Shown: one piece after another, positions 17,357 to 27,683 of the stretch
Layout: every line of letters starts with the position of its first letter
How positions within the stretch are numbered: position 1 is the first letter of the stretch
Origin: Pedobacter ginsenosidimutans
Lineage (GTDB): Bacteria; Bacteroidota; Bacteroidia; Sphingobacteriales; Sphingobacteriaceae
Length of the DNA: 64,000 nt
Assembly: GCF_001442625.1 (NCBI RefSeq)
Contig: NZ_LMZQ01000013.1
Coordinates: 62,001 to 126,000, forward strand
Direction: 5' to 3'
Notes under the pieces: generated by a model
Database searches by the model: none
What the model was told of the DNA's origin: nothing
What the model saw: the letters and a program-made list of their open reading frames with translations, nothing else
Program-made: the position numbers and the translations under genes

Positions 17357-20341
17357 TTAGAAATTAACATTTAAGCCTAAAGAGAAAATACGAGGTCGTG
17401 GATAGATATTGTTATCCACTCCAGAGGCCACCTCTGGATCCAATCCTTTGTATTGGGTAATTACAAATACGTTCTGTACGCTGGCCGTTAGCTGTACGTT
17501 TGCTTTAGTTTTAAGTACCTGACCGAAAGCATAACCCAGATTAACGTTGTCCATTCTTAAAAAAGAAGCATTTTGAACATAATAATCGCTCAATAACTGC
17601 TGGGTTTTAAAATTGGTAGTCAGATAATTGGGTGAAGCATTCAAAATAATTGCGGTTCCTAAAATCTGGTTTAAATTACCGCTTTGGCTATAGTTATTGT
17701 TGTAAACGTAGTTACCTAAATTTGCCCTCAAGGTGAATGATAAGTTCCATTTTTTGTAACTCAGGTTATTACTAAAACCCAGGAAAACTTTAGGATCTGC
17801 TTGTTTTCCTTTTTTGAAATCGTTCTGATTGATTACACCATCACCATTCTGGTCTATATAAACGCCCTCAATTGGGTTTCCGTTCTGATCATAAGTCTGT
17901 TCAAACAGGTTGAAGGTATTTTTCGGTCCGCCAACCGCGTTGATAAAGGCATTTTGTCCCCCAACCCCACCAGCAATGGTTCCACTCGGAAAGCCCGCAT
18001 AATTTGGATCATTTGGTACTACCGTTAAATTGGTAATGGTATTTTTGTTATAAGTGGCATTAAAGCTAAAATCCCAGTTGAAATCTTTCTCTCTTATTGG
18101 GTTAAAATTCAGGGTTAACTCTGCTCCTTTGTTTTCCATATCACCAACATTCACAATTGCTGTTGCAGCGAAATTGGTTCCGGCAGGCTGAGGAATTAAA
18201 TTCAACAAATCGCTGGTCTTCTTGCGGTAAACTTCCAGTGTGCCCGTAATGCGGTTATCCAAAAATCCGAAATCCAAACCAATGTTGGCTGTTGCAGTTT
18301 CTTCCCACTTGATGTTTGCAATGTAAGCGCTTGGACGGTACATCTGATAAAAGGTATTGCCAAACTGGTAAGAGGCATTTAAGGCACTCAAACCATAGGT
18401 AGACATATATCCGTAATTGCCAATCCCATCCTGCTGACCGGTTATACCATAACCTACACGTAGTTTTAATGCAGAAACAATTTTACTATCCTTCAGAAAA
18501 GACTCATTTTTAATTGTCCACGCTAAGGCCGCAGATGGGAAAACGCCATATTTAAAAGAAGGCCCGAAACGGGATGAGCCATCACGACGTACCGTTGCGG
18601 TTAATAGAAAACGCTCATCGTAGTTGTAATTTAATCTTCCAAAATAAGAGATCAAACGATATTGAGGTTTGTTAAAAGCAAAAGCAGGATCTGAGTTTAC
18701 AACTTTAGTTCCATAAGCATCAAAACTGGGATAGTTGTACTGTGTAGTTAAATAATCATTGTAAGAATAACCTGCGGTTGCATCAATCCTACTTTTAATC
18801 GATTTAAATTCTTTAACATAGTTCAGGTAAAAATCCAGAACCGTATTTCTTCTATTTTGTTTGTATTGATTGTTTACGCCGTTGCTTAAGATCGATTCCG
18901 CAGCATTTGGATCTACATAAACCGTTCCTTTGCCCGAAGCCACATCATAAGCAGCGTTTAAATTAGCGTGCAGTTCTGGCAAAAAGTGAAAACTATAATC
19001 CAGTTGCAGGTTACCGATACTCCGCATTGGTTTCGCACGATCTTCTCTTTGTTCCAATAAGCCAACCGGATTACGGCCAACTAAATTAACCAGACCGGTC
19101 GGTGTAGTTGAATCTAACCACTCCCAATAACCATTATAGTCTGGCTTGTTCGTATAAGTAGCTTGTGTTGGATCAAAACTCACTGCACCACCAATAGCGG
19201 ATGTATTTGCAAAACGTGTTTTCTGCATACTTCCTTTCAGATTGATATCGAGTTTTAAGTGATTGTCAAAAAACCTTGGATTAAAGACAACGGCAGCTGA
19301 AGTTTTCTGCAATTCATCCGTCCTTAACACACCTGTTTGATTCTGATAACCGATTGACAAACGGTAAGGCAATTTTTTGATTCCGCCACTAATGCTGATA
19401 TTGTTATCGGTAGAAAAACCATCCTGATAAATCAGATCTTGCCAGTTGGTATTAAATGTGCCCAATTGTGCTTTTTGCGTTGCCGTTCCTTTCGAATTCA
19501 CAATCGCACGGATTTCATCAGCATTTAAAACATCCAACGGTTTGCTTAATTTAGAAACAGAATTTACCGAATTGAAAGTTACTTTTAAGGCATCGCCCAA
19601 ACCTTTTTTTGTGGTGATAATGATTACACCATTTGATGCTCTTGCACCATAAATGGCTGCTGCCGATGCATCTTTTAAAACCGTAAAGGTTTCAATATCA
19701 TTCGGATTGATGAAACTCAAAGGATTTGATGCGCCTGAAACGCCACCGCTTTCTAAAGGTACGCCGTCTATCACAAACAACGGATCGTTACTTGCGTTTA
19801 ATGATGAACCGCCACGGATACGGATGGTACTGCCACTTCCCGGCTGACCGCTGTTCGAAGTAATCGAAACCCCCGACACCTTACCCGATAACATCTGCTC
19901 TGGCGTACTAATACTTCCCTTTTGGAAATCCTTTACACCAACAACTGCTACAGAACCCGTAAGATCTTGTTTTCGGGTGGTTCCATACCCCACTACAACC
20001 ACATCATTTAGGGTAGAAGCATCTTCAACTAAGGTTATGTTTAAGGTTGTGGTTTTCGAAACCGGGACTTCCTGGACTTTATAACCTACCGAAGTAAATT
20101 CGAGCATACCAGCCTTAGCAGGAATCTTGATACTAAAATTTCCATTTGCATCAGTAGAGGTGGCAATCGCCGTTCCTTTTAAGCGAACACTTACACCCGG
20201 CATACCTAAATTATCGGGCGCTGATTTAACAACACCGGTAATGGTTGCTTGCTGTGCAAAAAGATATCCATGGGTAAAAATCAGAAGTAAAAGCATTAAC
20301 ATTCGCTTGTTACCCTTGAAGAAAGATGTAAAAATGTGCAT
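17357..20341 (-). CDS. SusC/RagA family TonB-dependent transporter
   Basis: Outer-membrane importer of oligosaccharides, 994 residues. Order: signal peptide (ending GYLFAQ), a carboxypeptidase-regulatory-like domain (ITGVVKSAPDNLGMPGVSVRLKG, residues about 33-110), TonB box region DVVVVGYGTTRKQDLTGSV, plug with IRIRGGSSLNASNDPLFVIDG, then a 22-strand barrel ending PRPRIFSLGLNVNF. The final aromatic residue is the usual barrel signature. It is the first gene of the minus-strand locus and lies divergent from the HTCS regulator, whose output domain should bind the 353-base gap. Confidence 0.95.
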   Translation of the reverse strand: MHIFTSFFKGNKRMLMLLLLIFTHGYLFAQQATITGVVKSAPDNLGMPGVSVRLKGTAIATSTDANGNFSIKIPAKAGMLEFTSVGYKVQEVPVSKTTTLNITLVEDASTLNDVVVVGYGTTRKQDLTGSVAVVGVKDFQKGSISTPEQMLSGKVSGVSITSNSGQPGSGSTIRIRGGSSLNASNDPLFVIDGVPLESGGVSGASNPLSFINPNDIETFTVLKDASAAAIYGARASNGVIIITTKKGLGDALKVTFNSVNSVSKLSKPLDVLNADEIRAIVNSKGTATQKAQLGTFNTNWQDLIYQDGFSTDNNISISGGIKKLPYRLSIGYQNQTGVLRTDELQKTSAAVVFNPRFFDNHLKLDINLKGSMQKTRFANTSAIGGAVSFDPTQATYTNKPDYNGYWEWLDSTTPTGLVNLVGRNPVGLLEQREDRAKPMRSIGNLQLDYSFHFLPELHANLNAAYDVASGKGTVYVDPNAAESILSNGVNNQYKQNRRNTVLDFYLNYVKEFKSIKSRIDATAGYSYNDYLTTQYNYPSFDAYGTKVVNSDPAFAFNKPQYRLISYFGRLNYNYDERFLLTATVRRDGSSRFGPSFKYGVFPSAALAWTIKNESFLKDSKIVSALKLRVGYGITGQQDGIGNYGYMSTYGLSALNASYQFGNTFYQMYRPSAYIANIKWEETATANIGLDFGFLDNRITGTLEVYRKKTSDLLNLIPQPAGTNFAATAIVNVGDMENKGAELTLNFNPIREKDFNWDFSFNATYNKNTITNLTVVPNDPNYAGFPSGTIAGGVGGQNAFINAVGGPKNTFNLFEQTYDQNGNPIEGVYIDQNGDGVINQNDFKKGKQADPKVFLGFSNNLSYKKWNLSFTLRANLGNYVYNNNYSQSGNLNQILGTAIILNASPNYLTTNFKTQQLLSDYYVQNASFLRMDNVNLGYAFGQVLKTKANVQLTASVQNVFVITQYKGLDPEVASGVDNNIYPRPRIFSLGLNVNF

Positions 20342-20694
20342 AGAATATTATGGTTAGAATTAACGATACAAATGAAGGATTTATCGCATTGTCCGCCTTG
20401 TGCTATTGTTCATTTCTTTTGTGCTAATCGACATATTATTGCTTTAAATTGCTTTCAATCCGTCATTCCTCATGTATCATTCCCCCGCAGGCGGAAAACA
20501 CGAAGTGCTCAGCGAAGCTAATATTAATGAATAATGCAAGCCTGGCTAAGGCTTCAAAATTCCCAATCAAGTTGTGAATGAGGTTGCGAGGATAACCATC
20601 GTTTATAATTCCGACGATAACCCATCCTCTATAATAAGGTTGATAAAAAATCAATTATCTTTATCGGCTCAGAACTGTCTGCATAAACTGTCAA
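20342..20694. promoter_or_regulatory. divergent regulatory gap between SusC and HTCS
   Basis: No gene is visible here. The susC-proximal side is AT-rich, with near-repeats TATTGCTTTAAATTGCTTTC (around 20438-20457) and ATTTGTATCG near the start. A -7-like TATCTTTA lies about 40 bases before the HTCS ATG. The centre (about 20460-20545) holds a degenerate palindromic repeat with CCCGCAGGCGG and CAAGCCTGGCTAAGGCTT. The HTCS binding site is expected on the susC side, but I cannot define it. Confidence 0.5.
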
Positions 20695-23600
20695 ATGAAC
20701 ACGTTAACGAAAACTTTTTTCCTGCTCCTCTTTATTTTTTCGATAGGAAATGTTAGCGCACAAAATTTAAAATTTAAGCACGTTAGTGTAGAGGATGGAC
20801 TATCGAACAGCACCATTGAATGCATCTTTCAAGACCATCGGGGTTTCATCTGGTTTGGTACACGCGATGGTTTGAATAAATACGATGGCAATCAGATTAC
20901 TGTTTTTAAGCACAACAAAAACGAAAATAGCATCAGTGATAATTTTATCAGGTGCATCTTTGAAGATCAAAACCATACCCTTTGGATCGGCACTTCGGAT
21001 GGACTGAACAGGTTTAATGCCGAGAAAAACAATTTCTTTACCTACAGGGCCAAAAACCAAAAGAACCAGACCAACATTGTTACCTCAGTTAAAGAAACCA
21101 GCAAAGGAATCTGGGTAGGCACTTATGGTGGTGGACTGAACCTGCTCGACAAAACCTCGAATACCTTTAGCCGATATCAATATCAATCCGATGTGGCAAA
21201 AATCGACCGAAAAGACTACATCAATGATCTGTATTGCGATGCTGCAGGAAATATCTGGATGGCTACTGATGCTGGTATTCATATATTAGACCTTAAATCA
21301 GGTAAAGCAGCAATTATTAAGACATTAGAAAATGAATCCTTTAGAGTGATTAAAAAAGATTCAAATGGCTCTTTTTGGTTTGGAACAGAAGAAAATGGCC
21401 TCATCCATTACGATCCTGGCAAGAATACCATTAAAACATACCAACACCAGGAAAAAAACAGCAATAGTATAGGCAGCAACCTGATAAGGGCAATTGTTTT
21501 CGATAAGCATAAAAACTTATGGGTTGGTGGTATTAATGGTGGCCTAAACCTTTTTAATCCAAAAACTGAAACATTTACACATTATCAGAACGAGCCTGGC
21601 AATGCTTTTAGTTTATCGCAGCGTACCGTTTCGGCCCTTTTTGTCGATCAGCAGGATAACCTGTGGATCGGTACCCACCGCGGGGGCGTAAACCTTTATA
21701 GCCCACAGGCAGAAAAGTTTAAATTGGTGCGCCAGGAGCCCAACAAAAACAGTTTAAGCTACAATGATGTGAGGGCTTTCCATGACGATAAAGCTGGCAA
21801 CATTTATATTGGAACCGATGGTGGCGGACTCGATATTTATAACAAAACCAGTAAAACCTTTATCCATCACCGCTATAATCCCTTCAACTTAAATAGTATT
21901 GGTGCCGATGCCGTTTTAGATATAACAGCAACCAAAAGCGGCTTGTTATTAGTCGGTACCTGGGCGGGTGGCTTAAACCTCATGCACAACGATGGCTCAT
22001 TTACCCGTTTTAACCACAATGCCAATCCTACTTCCATTTCTTCGGATTATGTACAAAAATCGTTCGAAGACAGCAATGGAAACATCTGGATCGGCACTTA
22101 TTATGGTGGTTTAAACCTTTTCGACGCGCAAAGCAAACAGTTTAAACGCATTACCGGGGGGAAAAATGGCAGTAAGTTAACAGGCAACAACATTGTTTCC
22201 ATTAATGAAGATCAATACAAAAACCTTTGGATCGGCACCGATGATGGCGGTTTAAACTGTTACAACCTCAATAGCCAGGTATTTACCCATTATTTTTTGG
22301 GCGGTGGAAAACGACCGGATTTAAGGGTGATTTTTATAGACAGTAATGGAAACCTTTGGATCGGGCAGGCTGGTCTTTACCGCTTTAACCGTGCAAAGAA
22401 CAAATTTGAACTTTACACCACCAAAGCAGGTTTATCAACTGAATTTATAAAAGGAATTACGGAAGATGACCAGGGCAATTTCTGGATCTCAACTGCCCAT
22501 GGCCTGACGAGATTTAATCCACAAAACCAGACTTTTAAAAAATATAATACAGCTGATGGTTTGCAGGGACTTGAATTTGAAACCAATGCCTATTTAAAAA
22601 CACGAAACGGGGAAATGTTTTTTGGGGGAATAAACGGTTTCAACACGTTTTTCCCTGATGATATTCAGACCAACAAATTTATCCCACCTGTTTACCTTAC
22701 CGAATTTCAGATCTTCAATCAAAAAATCTTACCAAACACAGCAGGTTCTGTACTCGAAAACGACATCAGTTACACCAAAGAACTTCAGCTGGATTATGAT
22801 CAGGCTTCAATATCGTTCCGTTTTGCCAGTTTAAATTATGTGGCCAACGAAAATAATAACTATGCTTACCGCTTAGAAGGTGAAGATAAAGACTGGGTTT
22901 TTGCCGGCCATGTGAAACAGGCCTTTTACACCAACCTCGATCCGGGAACTTATACTTTTAGGGTTAGGGCATCGAACAACGATAATGTTTGGAATACCAC
23001 CGGGACTGCTGTAAAAATCATCATTTCTCCACCTTTCTGGGCAACCTGGTGGTTTAGGTTAATCGTTATTGCAACCGCTCTTTACTTAACCTATTTAGCG
23101 CTGAGCTTTAAACGTAGATTGGAAATCAGAAAAATAGAGGAAGAAAAAAGAGAAGAAATGCACCAGACACAGCTTCAGTTTTTCACCAACATTTCGCATG
23201 AGTTCCGCACACCGCTTTCGCTAATATTGGGCCCAATAGAACGCCTGTTGAGGGAAGATACACAAGAAAGTTTCCAAAGTTATTACCATACCATTCACCG
23301 CAATGCCAATCGTTTATTGAGGCTCATTAATGAACTGATGGATTTTAGAAAAACAGCTTCGGGGGCTTTAAAACTCAATGTGATAAACGGTAACCTGAAC
23401 CTTTTTATTGATGAGGTTGCCGAAGAATTTTCGGAAATGGCTGCTGAAAAAGGAATCAGCTTTACCGTAGAAAAAGAAAATCTCCCAGCCGATATCTGGT
23501 TCGACAGACAGGTAATTGAAAAAATTATCCTCAATCTGATTAATAACTCCATTAAATATACTAAAGCTGGTGGAATACTCAAACTTCAGGTTTTCAACGA

Positions 23601-24774
23601 ACCGATCGATTATAAACCACAATTTGAAAACCAATTGGTGATCAAAAGTGACTATGAGGCCAAAGCTTACATCTATTTCCGCGTGATTGATAGTGGAATT
23701 GGGATTTCTAAAGATTCTATCCAGCATTTATTTGAGCGCTACTACCGGATAACTGAAACGCATCTGGGCTCGGGAGTGGGATTGGCTTTCGTAAAGAGCT
23801 TAACCTTATTGCATAAAGGATTAATTCAGGTATCGAGCCAGCGGAATGAAGGAACAGAAATTATTATCGGCATCCCAAGCAGCAAGGCAGATTATACGCA
23901 AAATGAACAGTTCAGCCAAAATAACGAGCCTGGTGGTACAAGGCTCGAAAGTATCAGCTACCGGTCGGAAACTGAAGTAATCCAACCGGGAACCGAACAA
24001 ACACCTGCGAATACTAAAACCAGTATCCTAATTGTAGATGACAACGAAGAACTGAGAACTTTTTTAAAGGATACGCTAAGTCCTTTTTATGCCATTATTG
24101 AAGCTTCAGATGGCCACTCAGGGCTTGAACAGGCTCGAAAAAATTTACCTGACCTGATTATCAGCGATGTGATGATGCCTGGCATGAACGGAACAGAATT
24201 TTGTAAGCGCATTAAAGAAGATATTGAAACAAGCCATATCCCGTTTTTAATGCTTACCGCTAAAAACAGTGTGGAAGCTGAAATTGAAGGTGCCGAATCG
24301 GGCGCCGATCTTTATTTCACCAAACCCCTCAACATTAACCTGTTACAGCTTACCGTTAAAAATATTTTTGAGCAACGGCAAAAACTGAAAGACCACTATT
24401 TAAAAAATAAAGATACAGAGCCCAAAGCGCTTGCCCATTCTGAAAGAGACAAGGCTTTCCTCACCAAATTATTATCGATCATTGATGCGGAAATGATCAA
24501 TCCTGAAATGGATATCGATTACCTCTGCAAAGAAATTGGAATGAGCAGAACCAAACTTTACCAGAAAATAAAATCAATCACAGGACAATCTATTGGTGAG
24601 TTTGTAAGATCAGCTAGACTCAGAAAAGCCATTGAGATCATGAAAAGTGAAGATGTTTTGATGACAGAGGTTATGTACAGGATCGGTATTCAAACACAAT
24701 CATACTTTACAAAAGCATTTAAAAAAGAGTTCGGCGTAACGCCAACCGGCTACATGCAGAACCTAAAACCTTAA
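20695..24774 (+). CDS. hybrid two-component sensor-regulator (HTCS)
   Basis: One-protein two-component system of 1359 residues that senses a glycan in the periplasm and activates its locus. Signal peptide (ending NVSAQ); two seven-bladed propellers made of repeats such as NLWIGTDDGGLN (residues about 25-690); Y_Y_Y domain with YAYRLEGEDKDW; one membrane helix near 782-803; HisKA with His835 in HEFRTPLSLI; HATPase with NLINNSIKYT, DSGIGIS and GSGVGLAF; receiver with Asp1158 in IISDVMMPGMNG; AraC-type helix-turn-helix at the end (RLRKAIEIM, SYFTKAFKKEFGVTP). All catalytic residues are present. It is divergent from SusC and should respond to galactan oligosaccharides. Confidence 0.95.
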   Translation: MNTLTKTFFLLLFIFSIGNVSAQNLKFKHVSVEDGLSNSTIECIFQDHRGFIWFGTRDGLNKYDGNQITVFKHNKNENSISDNFIRCIFEDQNHTLWIGTSDGLNRFNAEKNNFFTYRAKNQKNQTNIVTSVKETSKGIWVGTYGGGLNLLDKTSNTFSRYQYQSDVAKIDRKDYINDLYCDAAGNIWMATDAGIHILDLKSGKAAIIKTLENESFRVIKKDSNGSFWFGTEENGLIHYDPGKNTIKTYQHQEKNSNSIGSNLIRAIVFDKHKNLWVGGINGGLNLFNPKTETFTHYQNEPGNAFSLSQRTVSALFVDQQDNLWIGTHRGGVNLYSPQAEKFKLVRQEPNKNSLSYNDVRAFHDDKAGNIYIGTDGGGLDIYNKTSKTFIHHRYNPFNLNSIGADAVLDITATKSGLLLVGTWAGGLNLMHNDGSFTRFNHNANPTSISSDYVQKSFEDSNGNIWIGTYYGGLNLFDAQSKQFKRITGGKNGSKLTGNNIVSINEDQYKNLWIGTDDGGLNCYNLNSQVFTHYFLGGGKRPDLRVIFIDSNGNLWIGQAGLYRFNRAKNKFELYTTKAGLSTEFIKGITEDDQGNFWISTAHGLTRFNPQNQTFKKYNTADGLQGLEFETNAYLKTRNGEMFFGGINGFNTFFPDDIQTNKFIPPVYLTEFQIFNQKILPNTAGSVLENDISYTKELQLDYDQASISFRFASLNYVANENNNYAYRLEGEDKDWVFAGHVKQAFYTNLDPGTYTFRVRASNNDNVWNTTGTAVKIIISPPFWATWWFRLIVIATALYLTYLALSFKRRLEIRKIEEEKREEMHQTQLQFFTNISHEFRTPLSLILGPIERLLREDTQESFQSYYHTIHRNANRLLRLINELMDFRKTASGALKLNVINGNLNLFIDEVAEEFSEMAAEKGISFTVEKENLPADIWFDRQVIEKIILNLINNSIKYTKAGGILKLQVFNEPIDYKPQFENQLVIKSDYEAKAYIYFRVIDSGIGISKDSIQHLFERYYRITETHLGSGVGLAFVKSLTLLHKGLIQVSSQRNEGTEIIIGIPSSKADYTQNEQFSQNNEPGGTRLESISYRSETEVIQPGTEQTPANTKTSILIVDDNEELRTFLKDTLSPFYAIIEASDGHSGLEQARKNLPDLIISDVMMPGMNGTEFCKRIKEDIETSHIPFLMLTAKNSVEAEIEGAESGADLYFTKPLNINLLQLTVKNIFEQRQKLKDHYLKNKDTEPKALAHSERDKAFLTKLLSIIDAEMINPEMDIDYLCKEIGMSRTKLYQKIKSITGQSIGEFVRSARLRKAIEIMKSEDVLMTEVMYRIGIQTQSYFTKAFKKEFGVTPTGYMQNLKP

Positions 24775-24788
24775 GGATGGATTAAAGT

Positions 24789-24820
24789 AAAAAAGCCCTT
24801 CAATCCTGAGAGGGCTTTTT
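24789..24820 (+). terminator. intrinsic terminator of the HTCS gene
   Basis: AAAAAGCCCT and AGGGCTTTTT form a 10-base stem (24790-24799 with 24811-24820), the last T run giving release. It starts 15 bases after the stop codon. The sequence between it and the next gene (24821-24973) shows nothing I recognise. Confidence 0.85.
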
Positions 24821-24973
24821 CATAGTCGTCTATCCCTATAAGTAGGAAGCTCAAAACTAATTAATGCCTTTAATATTTTTAGGGGTTGAATAAACTGAAC
24901 AGAAAAAATTTTCATGTTAATTCATTCTTAGTTTTTTCGGCTTTACATACTCTTAAATGGCTATAACGAGCTA

Positions 24974-25864
24974 TTACTCCACTCCCTTCGCATTCATTGG
25001 GATAACATACAGCGATTTTGAAGCCGTTATAAAAAGCATATTTTTGTCTTTTCCACCAAAACAAATGTTACCGCACCACTCTTCGGGTATATCAATATGA
25101 CCGATTTTTTCGCCAGTAGCTTTGTAAATATTCACCCCTTTCCCGGTTACATAAATATTTCCATTACTGTCTAAAGTCATTCCGTCAGAATGCTGATTAA
25201 GGAAAAGTTGCCTATCCGTTAATCTCGCATCGGTACCAATACGATAACGATAAGTTTTATTGGCACCCATATCGGCCACATACAAAAATTTACCATCAGG
25301 AGTACCTACTATGCCGTTAGGCTTGATGATATCATCTGTCACTACAATCGCTTCTTTTTTTCCTTTCAGAAGATAATATACCTTTTGACCTTGAATCTCA
25401 GGTGATTTTCTGGTCCAATAATCGCGCTGATAATAAGGGTCAGTAAAATAAATGCCTCCTTTAGCATCCAACCAGATATCGTTTGGTCCATTTACCTTTT
25501 TGCCTTCATAATCGCTGAAGAGCACTTTTATCTTTTTGTTTTTATCGATAGACCAGATCTGGTTATTCTCGTCGGCGCAAACAATCAGGTTGCCTTTTTT
25601 ATCGAAATAAGTACCGTTTGCCCTTCCCGATTTGTCCATATACAGGCTCAGTTTGCCATCGATGCCATATTTCCAGATTTTATCATTAGGCTGATCAGTA
25701 AAAAACACATTCCCCTGTTTATCAACTGATGCACCTTCTGTAAACTTAAACTGTGAAGAAATTAACTTTAAACTATCCTGAACAAAAAGGTTTTGCCCTT
25801 CGCTTTGCGCAAAAGAGATGGTGCTTAAGGCTGAAAAAGCCAAAAAGAAGAAATATTTTTTCAT
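24974..25864 (-). CDS. secreted SMP-30/gluconolactonase family protein
   Basis: Six-bladed propeller of the SMP-30/gluconolactonase/LRE family, 296 residues, with a signal peptide (MKKYFFFLAFSALSTISFA). Family marks are FTEGASVDKQGNVFFTDQ, KVNGPNDIWLDAKGGIYFTDP, IIKPNGIVGTPDGKFLYVAD and HSDGMTLDSNGNIYVTG; the metal ligands Glu, Asn and Asp expected in this fold are in these segments. It probably hydrolyses a sugar lactone in the periplasm. It sits alone, with a strong hairpin between it and the ABC genes upstream. Confidence 0.88.
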   Translation of the reverse strand: MKKYFFFLAFSALSTISFAQSEGQNLFVQDSLKLISSQFKFTEGASVDKQGNVFFTDQPNDKIWKYGIDGKLSLYMDKSGRANGTYFDKKGNLIVCADENNQIWSIDKNKKIKVLFSDYEGKKVNGPNDIWLDAKGGIYFTDPYYQRDYWTRKSPEIQGQKVYYLLKGKKEAIVVTDDIIKPNGIVGTPDGKFLYVADMGANKTYRYRIGTDARLTDRQLFLNQHSDGMTLDSNGNIYVTGKGVNIYKATGEKIGHIDIPEEWCGNICFGGKDKNMLFITASKSLYVIPMNAKGVE

Positions 25865-25880
25865 TTGTATTTTTTTTAAA

Positions 25881-25913
25881 AAACCTATCAGGTTTCAAAA
25901 ACCTGATAGGTTT
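25881..25913 (-). terminator. strong intrinsic terminator after ABC genes
   Basis: A perfect 15-base inverted repeat AAACCTATCAGGTTT with loop CAA, then a T-rich run on the minus strand. It follows the ABC gene stop by 10 bases and ends only 17 bases before the lactonase start, so it separates the two units. I recognise the AACCT(A/G)-CAGGTT core as common in Bacteroidetes terminators. Confidence 0.9.
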
Positions 25914-25922
25914 ATAACGATA

Positions 25923-27683
25923 TTAACTTACCCGTTTCCCTTTTAATAACATATTTAGTGCATCATTCAGCGTTCCGGCTTTTTGCACTTCGCCTTCATT
26001 TACAAAATAAATTTCATCCGCGTTTTCTATGGTGTTTAAACGGTGCGCAATAATAACAAGCGTGGTTTCTTTCGACAATTTATTTAAAATGCTACCCAAA
26101 AGCTGTTCAGTTATGGTATCGATGTTGGCTGTAGCCTCATCAAGGATTAACAGTTCAGGATTTCTTAGCACCGCACGCATAAAGGCAATCAGCTGTTTCT
26201 GACCCAAACTGATACTGTCCGATCCGGAAGTAATCGGTGTATTTAACCCTTCATCAAATATGGCTAAAAGTGCATTCAGATTGGCTTCTTCAATTATTTT
26301 CTCCAGCTGCGTGTCACTTACATCCTTATATTGACTATTACCATACAAGATATTCTCTTTTACAGTTCCGGTAAATAAAAATGGTTCCTGTAAAATGAAT
26401 CCGATTTTTTGTGTTCTTTCCTCAGCAGAAAATGAACGGATATCTTTACCATTTAATAAAACTGTTCCTTTTGTAGCATCGTACAAACGCGAAATTAAAG
26501 AAGCAGTAGTGGTTTTCCCCCCGCCGGTTGGACCAATTAAGGCATAAGTTTTTCCTTTTTCGAATCTCAGGTTAATGTTATGAAGGATTTCTTTACTGTC
26601 ATCATAAGAGAAATGCACGTTTTTAAACTCAAGCAAAGCATCAGAAGTGACATTTTCGTCAATTTGAATCTGTTTTAAGTTGCTCTCTAATGATAAGATC
26701 TGCGATATCCTGTCCCAACTGGCCATCGCCACCTGAAAACTTGTCCAAAGAGCAGCCAATTGTCTTAACGGATTATAAAAATTGGTAGTATAAGCAATAT
26801 AACTCACCAATAAACCCAATGTAAAGTTACCGGTAGAAATCAGGTAAATACCAAATAATAAGGTAATCAGCTGTGCTATGCTTGATAATAAACCATAAAC
26901 GGGCACAAAAATATTGTTGGCCAAACCTGCACCTATGGCTGTTTTATAGTTTTCAGTATTGGCTTCATTAAAACGTTTCCTAAAATAATCCCTGCGGTTA
27001 AAGGCAATAATCACTTTAAAGTTGTTCAGGCTTTCCTGTATTTCGGCACTCATTCCGCCAACGCTTTTTAAGTTTTTGGCATTTTTTCCTTTTACCCAGG
27101 GTGATAAAGCCATCGTAAAAAGAACGATCACCACCGCAGGCGAAAGTGTTGCGGCACCTAGTTCTAAATTAATCGAAAGCAAGAAAATACCGGCACCGAT
27201 CATGGTTACAATGCTGCCTATAAACTGCATTAAGGACTGTGAGAAAAACTGGTTCAACTTATCGGTATCATTATTTACCCTCGAAATCAGATCGCCAGCT
27301 TTGTTCTGATTAAAAAATGAAACGGGTAACTCCTGTAGTTTATTAAAAATGGCATTACGCAAAGTGTATAACATTCGCTGGCCAACTCCCCCCATCAACC
27401 TGGTTTGGGTGTAGCCGGTAACCATGGCAATCATGTACATCACTAACAATATGCCACCAAAAATAAGCACACCATGAAATTGTTTGGTGCGGATATAGGT
27501 ATCAACAGTATGGCCTACCAGTAATGGACCCAAAAGCAATAGACCTGAGTTAACTAAAATGGCAATCAGCGCCAGCCAAAGGTTTTTACGTTCAGCCGAG
27601 ATCAGTTTAAGCAGGCTTTTCAGCGCCTTAAAAGTAGATTGCTTTTCCTGCTTGCTGTTAAGCTGGTTAAGATTGTAGTTCAT
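25923..27683 (-). CDS. ABC exporter half, subunit with catalytic Glu
   Basis: Fused membrane-ATPase half transporter of 586 residues with about six membrane helices and a C-terminal nucleotide domain. Walker A is GPTGGGKTT, Walker B LLILDEATANID with the catalytic glutamate, and the switch is LVIIAHRL. The signature motif is altered to SLGQKQ instead of LSGGQ. It overlaps the partner gene by 17 bases, using ATG 27683; the longer frame to 27722 is within the partner. Together the two form a heterodimer with one true and one degenerate ATP site. Substrate unknown; lipid or drug export are possible. Confidence 0.9.
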   Translation of the reverse strand: MNYNLNQLNSKQEKQSTFKALKSLLKLISAERKNLWLALIAILVNSGLLLLGPLLVGHTVDTYIRTKQFHGVLIFGGILLVMYMIAMVTGYTQTRLMGGVGQRMLYTLRNAIFNKLQELPVSFFNQNKAGDLISRVNNDTDKLNQFFSQSLMQFIGSIVTMIGAGIFLLSINLELGAATLSPAVVIVLFTMALSPWVKGKNAKNLKSVGGMSAEIQESLNNFKVIIAFNRRDYFRKRFNEANTENYKTAIGAGLANNIFVPVYGLLSSIAQLITLLFGIYLISTGNFTLGLLVSYIAYTTNFYNPLRQLAALWTSFQVAMASWDRISQILSLESNLKQIQIDENVTSDALLEFKNVHFSYDDSKEILHNINLRFEKGKTYALIGPTGGGKTTTASLISRLYDATKGTVLLNGKDIRSFSAEERTQKIGFILQEPFLFTGTVKENILYGNSQYKDVSDTQLEKIIEEANLNALLAIFDEGLNTPITSGSDSISLGQKQLIAFMRAVLRNPELLILDEATANIDTITEQLLGSILNKLSKETTLVIIAHRLNTIENADEIYFVNEGEVQKAGTLNDALNMLLKGKRVS

